A DNA stretch of 20,819 nt from Pleurobrachia bachei. Taxonomy: Eukaryota; Ctenophora; Tentaculata; Cydippida; Pleurobrachiidae. This document shows positions 1-11,300 of the stretch, piece after piece (the stretch's first letter is position 1; every line of letters starts with the position of its first letter). The stretch spans positions 8,797 to 29,615 of the forward strand of contig AVPN01000270.1 of NCBI GenBank assembly GCA_000695325.1, read 5' to 3'. Under the pieces are notes generated by a model. That model was not told the DNA's origin and made no database searches. It saw only the letters and a list, made by a program, of their open reading frames with translations. Position numbers and translations under genes: made by a program.

Positions 1-269
1 CGCTCTCACGGCGAAGTATCGATACATGTGCTAGTGATGCGAAGAGTGCAGCTGAGCCAAGACTATCCGACCGTGAGAGTGGAGTAAATGCCACCACACG
101 CACAATGACTGACTGACATCGGCTCTGTATACAAGTCTCCAGACAGACCCACAATTACACCCGACCAGACGCCGACGGAGTCATAGTAGTCCCTTCTACT
201 ACCGCACAGCTGCTACATGATAGCATTGCTCCCGGACGACTCAGCGATCCAAACCAAACCAAACCAAAC
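1..269 (-). other. ACC intron 24 (partial), no coding signal
   Basis: No ACC carboxyltransferase sequence is found in any frame. CGCTCTCACGG at 1 and CCGTGAGAGTGG at 70 form an imperfect inverted repeat. The donor side is a (GTTTG)3 tract. Confidence 0.7.
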
Positions 270-456
270 CTGAGTTAGGGTCCTCCTCAGCATTGTAAAT
301 GAACGTCTCAATGCTGTACCCACTCTCCGTGTTCACAAAGAATCTAAAGCTCATTTCCGGGCTGTCGGCTGTCTCCCTGAGAGTCATTTTCAGTTCAGCC
401 TGGAGAACCCGGAGCTTCCAAAGTCGCCTTCCATACCGCTCGATAAACTGCTTCAC
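270..456 (-). CDS. ACACA: ACC exon 24, end of central domain; last exon seen
   Basis: It encodes [26 protein letters not shown] and [18 protein letters not shown], matching vertebrate [20 protein letters not shown]…LTNESGYYLDISLY. Acceptor TTTCCCAG. The donor is GTTTGG at 269, within a triple GTTTG tract, a weak site; the exon ends 1 nt into a codon. The next exon (carboxyltransferase) is not in the window. Confidence 0.92.
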
Positions 457-2347
457 CTGGGAAATCATCGTGTTAGGAAATATGCGGTGTTAAACAAGGT
501 AAGTAATCAGATGGTGTTGAATTGGGTAATTACCATGAAGTCAAGGAGATGGGGTTAGCACACCCCCTCCCCCTAGTTGCCCCCTCCTGGTTGCAACCCC
601 CCTGTCCCTGCAGTTGATTAAAACAATACCTTTTCTTTGACAGTCATGGGGTGAATGACCATGGTAGGTACAAAGTTGAGGAAGATATGGTTGCAATCAC
701 TCTTCCTGTATTCAGGGTTGGACATTGCCACCTCCAGCTCATTCAGGGACTCCTGCAGATACTTCTCGCCTGGAGAAGGTTGAGGTTGTTATGTTATAAT
801 TGGGGCGAGAGAGATGGTGAGCAATTTAAGAAGTTGTTAGTTTTAGGAAGGATGCGGATGGGGTAGATGGTAGACAGCAGCTCTAAAATCAGGCGACTAT
901 TAGTTCACTAAGTAATAAATTCTCGCTGTATGAGCTAATTTTACATTATAGTATTAGTATCCCTGATTGAAAACACAAGACGCATTATATATTGGATCAT
1001 TTTCACTGCGTGTTCATTAGGAAAATTACAGACTAACGACTATTAGATCGAAGACATTTCTTTTTTGTTACATTTCACATTTACTAACCGACGGAAGCGA
1101 AAACTGCAGTTATACGTTCCCCTAGGTAACATTGGTTAATATTATGGGCGGACTCTAGTGCTAACGGACTCTTTATCTAAATTCAAGGCGGACTCTATAT
1201 CTAAAAACGGACTCTTTATCTACAGTTAGACTTAGAAAAAAGTTTAGATAAAGAGTCCGCCCTGTGTAGACTTTTTAGACATAGAGTCCCCTGGTACATT
1301 TTGGCGCCAAATCCACCAAACCGGACTCTATGTCTAAAACCCTAAACCAACCCAAAACCTAACCCTAACCATCACCCTAACCCTAACCTCGAACCCAAAC
1401 AATGGCCCTAACACTTCTAAACTAGTATAGAGGTACAGCAAACTCTCGTTTCCGGCCTAACGGCCGAAATCTCGAGTTCGCTGAGAATGGCGGACACTAT
1501 CTCTAATTTAGACTTATGTAGATATAGAGTCCGCTTTTTTTAGACTTTTTAGACATAGAGTCCTCCTAGAGTTTAGACTTATTTGGACTCTTTATCTAAA
1601 TCTAAATTTAGATAGAGAGGCCACTGTAGACTTAGAGTGTAGCACTAGAGTCCGCACACCGAATAACACACAGTCAGAACATTGGCCTGACAGGGGTTAC
1701 ACTGCACTGTTATACAAACCATGTTTTTCCACACCCTTTTTTATTTTTAGAATAGGTACTGCAACAAAGATTTCACACACCCATCCAAGTAACAGTTTTT
1801 TATCTGTACAGAATTAACAACATTGGCCCAGGATTGGAAGTTTCTAGCAGGCAGTGGTTGTACTGACGGTGCATGGTGCTTGTTAAGTTAAAGGTTGACA
1901 AGATCAAGATACCTAAAACTTTTCGTATATCGTCTTATTTTGATTTATCATTAATTTACAGCATTTTTTAAGGTACGGTAATGGCATTATACAGTACAAT
2001 ATGGTACGGACTGGTTGGTGCAGACGCTTTGCAAAGCGGAACCGAGAGTTTCATCAAGTGTAACAATGGCTCGATGTTCAACAGGAGAAAGTTTTTGAAA
2101 GCTGCTAGATCATATATAAAGCAATATTTAATCAAGAGAGAAACATGTATTGAAACCAAACCGACGAAGTCCCAAAGCGTCCTTAAAAGGTATAAATTGG
2201 TTTGAGAAAGATTGGCAACTATCATTGTCCACCTTGAACTCACACAACCCACAACAATCCCTATATCCGGATTCAAAATTACTGTTGATTAGAATTTATC
2301 AAACTTCTCTCAAATTTCTCATACCTGTCCAATTTTCAGCTGTCACT

Positions 2348-2381
<34 letters not shown>

Positions 2382-5300
2382 CACTCTCTCTTTTCCCTCT
2401 CTCTCTTTTCCCTCTCTCTATATATTTCTCTCTCTTTCTCTCCTTCTTTCTTTCTTTCTTTCTTTCTTTCTCTCTCCCTGGAGAAAACCACGCTGCAGTG
2501 ACACACGGAAGTGGGGCGGAAGGACACGGGTCACGGGGTAGCAAAAACACACACTCCCACTCATTCGAGTGTGTAATAATACGCCCCACTTTGAGTGTTG
2601 CAATACTACCTACGCAGATCTGAACAGGACAAAAACGGGGCAGAGAAAGTCAGGAGAGGGTTAGAGCAAACCTAGCTAGGGATCAAAAACAGAAAATAAC
2701 ATTTACCTTCTCGTTCCATGTAGTCAAAACTGGCCTCTTTGGTAAAGAAGTTTGCATGTCTGATGATAGACCGCACAAAGAATCTACTATCGGTAGAACC
2801 ACCAGTCGACTTGGCGGTACCATAATACATGTGCAGAATGTGGTTGTTTGTCTGTAGCAGTTTGATGTTGAAATTCTTTAGTCTGTGAATTTCCAGTTGG
2901 AACGCTGAGAGAGGGTGGATTAGATCGAGGGGTATATCTGGGTAACGGGGTCATAAAAATGTTAAGTCATAAAATGTAGACTCATGGTTCTTGTAATATG
3001 AACTTACAAAAAACAAGTTTTTAATAGTCCCGGGGCGCTTGCTAGCGCTATGATTCTTGGTGACTTACCCAGAGCTGGCTCAAGATGCCTGTAAATGCTG
3101 TCCTCACACCAATTAAGACGGTGTCGGAAGGTGTAGAAGTAGGGGTATTGACCCTTTTTGAAGGTTAGGAATGTCACTCTCCTGATGCCGTGTTCAACTA
3201 GCTCAGCCTGCAGAACAAATGGGGGGGGGGTTGTTGTTGTTGTAATAAAATAGTAATAGAATCTTATGGAAAATGACACATTGCCTGTTAACTGATATTA
3301 CATATTATGATTATTATCTAGGATGTAAGTTGTCGCACTCGGCATTACACAGTCATCCAGTGTTCTACCTGTTTGCTCTTGATGAACTCAGCACACTGAT
3401 TCTTGTCCATCTCCTGGTCAGTATCATAACCAGGTGGATGCTGGATCACAATATTCACAATATGGATGGGTTCTGGAGTCTTCTCTTCCCTGATTGTGTT
3501 TAGTTCGGTGCCACCTAGGGCTCCAGGGACGGGTGACTGTTGGTGAGAGGAGTACTCTGCGTAACGCTTCATTAGGGATCCAAAGTTCTCGGCGAGGTGA
3601 TCGAAACTGGTAAAGGCCGTCATGACTCCCAGCCTGAGGAGGAGGGGGGATTAGATCAGAAGTGTGTGGTCACTGTTTCACAGTTTTTGTATGTCTTGTT
3701 TAGACCTAATAGTGCAACTAGTTTTTGATGAGTTTATTCTAGACAACCTCTTTCTTGCAATCTTTCTGTTCTAGACACTACTAGGCTACTAAGTAGTTGA
3801 AGCGGTAAAGTAGGTGCTTGTGTTGACATAAGTAGCTCATTTAATGCGTCTACCACGTGAAGCCCTACCTCACAAGTACTAAGTAGACACCCACAGTCAC
3901 ACTATTTAGTAGTTAGTCTGTTAGTACTTAGTAGTTAGTCTAGCGTAATAACCCAGGGGTTTTATGCGTCGTTATAATGAGGTTAAGTGTTACAATTAGT
4001 CCTGGGAATGCAACATGTCTAACACAAAGTTGCCTGCTTTTTATTGTGATGTTGGTTGAAGTGTGTCAAACAGGGCCAAACTACTTTTTGTAAACTTGTG
4101 TTTTGATAAAATATGTTAACAGTTGTTTCAAATGTTCACAGTCACAAGTTATTTACCGGACTTCATCTAAGCAGAAGCGGACGTTGAGTACCTTCCAGGG
4201 GCTTGTCAGAATGTCTGTGGATGTCCCAATCGTCGTAGGAGAGCCCAGTCTGATATGTCAGTTTGTTTAGTTTGTTAAAATGGTCTGTGGTCAGTTTTGT
4301 TAAGTTTAGGTATCGGTAAAGAGTTCTCCTATATTGTATCATAGGTAATTAAAGTGATTAAAGCTATCTATAAATCGGTCCAGGAAACAGCCTATGATCT
4401 GAGGAAATCATTGTTTATGTGGTCAGATTTACAACAGTAAAGAGAAGTGTAATCGTTGAAGTTTGTGTTCTCAGTTTATTTTCATAGACTATCAGATCGT
4501 CTATTATTGCGCTTCTATTCGTCTAATATTTGCACATCTATTCGTCTCTCTGTAGCCTTCAACACTGCTTGTTTAAAAACCTAAAACCAACTATATGCGA
4601 GGAGTAACGTACCTTTCATGTTGTCCATTCTCCTGCATTCTCCCATAGTTAGCCAAGTCTTCACTAATGCTAACAATCCTGGGCATAGTTCCAGATCTCT
4701 TCAGAGCGGACGAAATGGCAGATTTAGCTACAGCATTGGGGTGGGATGTAGGGAGGAAGAATTTCCATTCTACCATGTGTGTTCCATCCGGTAGTGTCAG
4801 TTGGGAGACGTTGGTAATTGTGTAGGCTATGTAGGATCTCCTCATGTACACCTAGTGGGGTGGATATGGAATTACCGCGACCGTCTGATTTGTAACATGT
4901 TACATAATATTGTGCCGGCACTGGTAATAAAACCCGATCACTAACAAAAGTACTGTGCTTTTGTTAACTTGGTCGGCCTTTCCTATCAGTGCCCATACAT
5001 GTCATTCCGGCGACATCATTCTATTCCATAATCTGATAATAAGTTGTTCTATGTTCTAAACTATTGAGACGGCGTCAATGACGCCCAATCTGATTGTAGC
5101 TTTGTATTGTCCAATATCCCAACATTAATCTTTCTCAACTTTCCAGCATATAATAGCCTCGATCTCTCAACTCCCACGCTGTTTGTTACCCAATACCCAC
5201 CTCTACCCTTCATCCACCCTTCACCCATCACTCTCCACCCACCACCCTCCACCCACGAGGTGTTTTACTCACCTCTAGAGCGGCCTGCTTAACAAATGCA

Positions 5301-8300
5301 TTGTTGTGGTAGAACAGACAGGGTAGGACATCAAACATCATGATTGATGTCGTTATCAGCTGGTGGTATTTCGCCTGAAGAGGAGAGAGGGGGAATTAGC
5401 ATTCGTTATGACAGCTATACAGGTGCCAGTAATTGTTGTACAAGTAATTACTGTTTGTACCACATATCTCTCCTAATTGGTAATTACCAACTAGTTAACT
5501 AATTACCAACTAATTAACTAATTAATTTATTACCTGACAGATGTGATCCTCAGTGTTCGCGGCAGCTAGGAAGATACTCTCAATTTGGTTGTATCGCATC
5601 TCGTAGGAGGGCTGGTGAGCTGTTATCAGGAACTGCCGTGCCTTCAGAGACACCTGTAAAGTAGAGTTTTAGAGAGAGTTCAGAGACACCTGAAGCAAGT
5701 ATTCAGTACTCCTAACCATTATTACCTTGTGGTACTGAGGTCCAGTTAGGTTGGCCAGATCCTCCAGTATAGATTTTAATTCGTCGGTCAGTAAACTCAT
5801 CTTGTTGCCGTTCTTAGTGACCTCATCCAGTAGCTTCAGGACCAACATGTTCTTTTTGGCCAGGTTCGCGTGTGAGAATATAATCTGGGGAATTAGAAGT
5901 TGTGAGAATATAATCTGGGCAATTATAAGAATTGTGAGGTTTAATACCACCTTGCTATTTTTGCCACGTATGTTAGAATATAATCTAGGAGATTAGAACA
6001 TTCAAGATGTGATTAAAGAGATTATAATCGCGTGATCACGCCGGCTTATTGTGGCTTTCTTTAATTTGACGGTGTTTGAAAAGCATAAAGCTAAATTTCA
6101 ATGCCATAAATTATGTCACTTTGCTGGATACATTAAATATTATGATGGGTCCTTTAATTGTTATCACATTAAATTTATTCAGCCGCATAATATTTAGTTT
6201 TAAATACTTCCTTTTGTTTAGGCTATTCTTTTAAAACTACACCTTTATTTAGACTATCGAGATTTGCTAAACTGCCATTTCAGTTCGCAGGGTATTATAT
6301 TTGATTCCCACCTCACATCCCTATGATACAATTCTGACGATAAGAAATAAAACCTCCCACAGTAGCTCAAGTTCCACAATCCACTATATCAGCACAACCT
6401 GCAACCTATACACACTTGCACACACTAGCTGTAACTTAATACCACATGTTCCGGCTTTATAACAGCCCAGGCCACAAAACACATCTCTCGTGAAAGTGAA
6501 ATGAACTTGAGCTCTGTTCTTCACCGAACTCCGAACACTCCTAAATCACGTACTCTCTTCCTAATCACGTACCGACAAGACTAAAGTTACTGGGAATCAC
6601 GTACCGACAAGACTAAAGTTACTGAAACTATCACGTACCGACAAGACTTGGCTGATATCATCTTCCTTCATTTCTTCCTTCAGTCTCGCCACACATTTAT
6701 CGTAGGGGTCCCCTGCGAAGTAATTCTCGTGGCTGAGATAGGTTCGGAGAATCTTGTAAAGGACGGATTTCAGGTGCCCCTTGACTCCCTTTCTGTACCG
6801 GATAACCAGTTCAGTGATACCCTGGCGGGGGGAAGGGTGTTAGAGTTGGAACTGGGGTGGTGATGTTAGGGAGGTGTGGGGGGTGTTAGAGAGGGTGTCC
6901 CTTGACTCCCTTTCTGTACCGGATAACCAGTTCAGTGATACCCTGCAGTGGGGAGAGAAGGGTGGTCAATTGGTGATGATGTTAGGAAGGGGTGGGGGTG
7001 TTAGGGTGGGAATCTGGGTGTTGGTGTTAGGGAGAAAAGGTGAGGGGTGGTAAGGGACGGGTGGAGAGATAGATGGTGTATAGATCTACCTGTGTCTGCA
7101 TATAGAAGGCATCCCTCTCCTGTTTGTTCTCGATCTTGGCAGCATGAGTATCAAGAACACTAGCAATGGCCTGTCCCGGGAACTGAGCCACAATACTGTT
7201 CAGATGGTTACTATAGTGATTCAGGAGACTGTGAATTTCTTGTTCCACTGTTCCGGGGATCCTGCCAGAGAGGGCAGAGAGTAGTTCCTCACATTCGTAG
7301 AGAGGCAGGGAGGGGTTCTTGAGGGTCGAGTAGAGTTGTTTTACACTGTTCTCCAGAATCTTACTGAAGTGCTGAAGTGGGAGAAATGAGAATTAGTAAA
7401 GTGGATAAAGTGGTACGATTATAAACTTCTGATGTCTGAAACATGGAACTATTAAATACAACCTCAACAATCCTATCATTAGTTGTTTCTGACTATGTCC
7501 CCCATGATTGTACCCACAAATAACTTAGTATGTTCACACTGACACGTTGTTCCAATGTGGGAAGTATCAAGTAAAATGAACTCTTTGTAATCGCACCGCC
7601 CCACTCAATTGAGCTATCAATCACACACAGACATACTGAGTTACACAGACATACACACACACACAAGACACAATATACACTCAGGTCTTATTTCCCTTAT
7701 TTTCCCAGCAAGATGGTGGTGTCACTACACCTAACAAAAACATGGCCTACATGGCTTGTGTGTGAAGCAGCAGCTAGACAAACATTGAAGATCATCAAGG
7801 GAAGAAGGTGTGTAACCCAGTGTAACAAGTTCTGCAGACATCTGGTCTTTACAAAACGTTTTACCCAACTATCTTTATTACATAACACACGGACATTGGA
7901 CAATCGAATGTCATGAAAACAAAGAAACACCCCCAAAAAGTGGGGACAATTGGGAGTTATACATTACCTCATCAGGGAATGTGTAGCCAGCCATAATATT
8001 CTCCAGCTGCTTCAGAGTCTGTCGGTATATTTGGTGGAGCTTCCTGCCATGACTGTAATGATCACTGCTCCCGTACTCAGGGAACCCACCCGTGTAGAGT
8101 TCAGCCTATGTAGAGAGGGGGGGGGTTACTTAATGACAGAGATAGTTGAGGGGTAGATATATGTTGAGGGGAGGATAGTTCGGGTGGGGGCGGGGGTAGA
8201 CATAATAGTTGTGAGGAGGATAGGGGTAGATAGTTGAAGGGTAGATAGTTGAGGGTTCTAATTGTTTAGTAGTGAATCGGTGAGGTGATAAATCGGTGTG

Positions 8301-11300
8301 GAGATGTTTTGTAAACTTTGTAAACTTTGTAATCTGTTCCTGGTTTTATGTCACGTGCTAAATTGAAGCTGTAGTCATTCGTCATTCCATCTAAGACTCT
8401 CATCACATAGGTTTTTCTTTTCTCTGTTTCTCTGTTGCTCTGACCTAACTATCTCTCTCCGTGAGGGGCCTCATGAAAAAATATGTAAACCTGGCCACCT
8501 GCAGCAGCTGTACTCCATAGTTAAAAGCCTCAATCTGGTTCTGACCAGTTATTTCTTAATTCCTGTTTTTTTTCGTTGGCTACCGATTAATTTTACTTCT
8601 CAGAATTCTCATATCATCACATTCCGACGCTAATTGGTTAGCGTTAATTAAAGGCATGAAATGCGGGGGCATAAATTATCACCGCATGAGGACCAACATC
8701 AGACTACTACAGATTCTCTAAATACCATTACATATTTTCTGTGAGGTTCAGCATTCAGTTCTCATTACTTTGAATTATACACGCTAGAGCTCCTCTAGAT
8801 GATTCTACTGGGGGTCAGCTGGTAAAGTGTCCGAACAAGTTATACTATAAATAATCATATTGTCATATAATGGAATATTATTATGACCGTCTCTCTTCCT
8901 TTTTCTTGAGCAATGGTAGCTGTTTATAGCTCTCTTATAATGCATAGGCCTTAGCTCTCCAAATAGGCAAACTACATACACTCACTCGCTGACCCCTTTA
9001 GATTACAATTTACTTTGCATTTTCCCGTAATGATTTGATCACCTTGTGGCGATGAATTCTACGAGGGGATGTCTAGGAAGAAGACAGTATTAGAGAGTCT
9101 CTTACTGCTCGTCCGAGATCTATAACTGCTACTCTGCCCACTAACAACATAATAACTGTATTACCATAATTACCACTCCTGGAGAGATGGGTTGATAGTT
9201 TAATATCCATGATATCAGCCATTTGCTTCTTTGTTCCGACTCTGCTAATTAGTAATTATAATTCATGGATCGAACTATAGCACATGTCTAGTTCACCCAC
9301 TATTTCACCGGTTTCACTTGTTTCAATGACTCTCATGAATGACTCTTATGAATACTGTAAGGCCTGCAATGACTCATGAGTTCTTATAATGAATTCTTAT
9401 GAATATGATAGTGCTTGCAATGATCTATAATGACGTGGGAACTAAATAATTCATGATCTGCACCCCCTTGCCTTTCTGACAGGCGCCGCCAGTTAAATAT
9501 TAGCTATAACCGCTTTGAAGTTTATAATTGTTATACAAACTCGCCACAATACAAAACATACTTGCACTATGTTTGATGTGGTAACCTATTCTTTGCCCTA
9601 TAATCCGATATTGGCCAACCCCTCGCACGCCCTGCCCCCACTATCTGATGTGGACACTACAGTTTGTTGTTTTCTAACTCTCTAATATCCTATAGAGCTG
9701 CAGAATTATGATACCCGTCCTCCTTTTGTTCCTACTTCACCGTTGCTGGAGTACCAATGATACAACATGCAGCTCAAACGAGCTGATCATGGCTTCTCAG
9801 GACGGGGATTACATCCTCGCTGGGATATTTAATATTGGGACAATGGAAACTGTTAATGGAACCAGAGGTTGTTCCTACACCGACCCCAACTTCTACAGTC
9901 TCCAAAGGGCTCTGACGTTCCGTGATACAGTCCTGAAGGCTTCATCAGAGTTTACCACACGTACAAATGCCACTCTAGGGTATCTTATCTACGATGGTTG
10001 TCTAGATCTCCCCACAACCGGTGTTGCTGCAGTGGAGATAGCCCGAAATAACAAGGTGGTTGGTGCAGGTGCACCAGACCGGGCTAATCTAACAAAATAC
10101 GCCGCTAGCACCCTAACATCCTTCTCAGTTCCCACCTTTGCGTCAGTATTCTTTGATTCTGAGCTGCAAACATTGGCAGACTTCCCAACTCTATTCTCTA
10201 TGATGGATACAGAGGTGGATGAGGGGAAGCTGGTTCTCCACTTGTTGGACTACTTTGGTTACCAGTTTGTAGATATCTGGTATCACAGTTACTCTGAAGA
10301 GAACGCCCTGTACGTCTACGAGAAACACACAGAAAAGGGTCAGGGATATTGTGCGAGGATCACATTACTTACCGGTGCTGCTCACGCCGCACAGGAAATA
10401 GAGGAAGTATACGCAGAATCTAACGATACGACAGAGTCCAATGAGACAACATCACATCACGCACACGAGGCGGCAGCAGATGTTCAAATCATACTCGATA
10501 ACAGTGTAACCCAGGCAAAGGTCACACTAACATACATGGTCAATGAACTTGGCTTTCGGAACAAGATATTCATCTTCGGGACAAGTATGTCAAGGTACGA
10601 GTACGAGGAATCCTTGAGAAGTATCGTAGGGTCAACCAATACTCTTCTGTTCACCGCCCATGCACTGCTGAATGCTCAGATTCCGGAGCTAAACGAGGTT
10701 CTCTCAGCGCCGTGGAATGAAACTGGAGAGCTGTTAGATCAGTACTACATGCAGGCCCAAGGGTCCAAGTGTAGTGACACTGTCTGCCCGGTAAGCAGCT
10801 GGATCCCTTTCTTTAAAATTGGTGGTCAAATCATCATCGATCGACTGACGGAGGGAATTGAAACGCAAACCCTTGACTGTCCGGAAGCTCTCCGGGAGTT
10901 TATCTACTCCGAAGTGGTCTGTACGGTACAAAACATATCGGTCGAGCTCGATGAAAACGTGACGCTACACGGCAAGATAGAAAACAGAGTGGTCCAGTTT
11001 GGTTATGATATTTTCATTTACCGACCGAATGGAACCTCGGGGAGCGCCGGGAAAGTCACCCCTGAGAACCTTGATATTAGCAACCCTGGACTTCTCTCCG
11101 GACTGACCCACCGTAAGATGTGTTCTGATAACTGTACCCCGGGGTTGTATCGACTGTTTGAGGGGGAGTATGTTGCAAAGTTACCGTGCTGTTGGGAGTG
11201 TGTTGACTGTGCAGCTAACACATATTCGATGGAGATCAACGCGCCACAGTGTATCCGTTGCGAAGACAACGAGTCAAGTAACGGTAACAACACATCTTGT

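Larger units (their letters stand above)
770..2706 (-). other. ACC intron 22 (1937 nt)
   Basis: It holds the candidate foldback element (1148-1655), the pyrimidine microsatellite (2350-2475) and otherwise non-repetitive sequence. Open frames at 1968-2276 match nothing I recognise. Confidence 0.85.

Noticed and set aside
1-81. Inverted repeat CGCTCTCACGG / CCGTGAGAGTGG as a second transposon end
   Set aside because: Imperfect, only about 80 bp apart and cut by the window edge; not enough to call an element.
1358-1388. Chromosome end
   Set aside because: Only a few telomere-like units, interrupted and flanked by gene sequence on both sides.
1968-2276. Open frames of 74-102 codons on both strands in intron 22
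   Set aside because: Not recognised as any family, no splice-phase fit with ACC, and within the length expected by chance.
2150-2623. Open frames across the pyrimidine tract, both strands
   Set aside because: They are translations of (CT)n/(CTTT)n with Leu/Ser or Arg/Glu/Lys runs and no domain.
6030-6041. 12-bp palindrome as a regulatory site
   Set aside because: A single short palindrome in an AT-rich intron has no supporting context.
9600-9707. CCAAT/TATA-like strings before the receptor start
   Set aside because: ATTGGCC and TATAATCC are common in this composition, and the transcription start is unknown.
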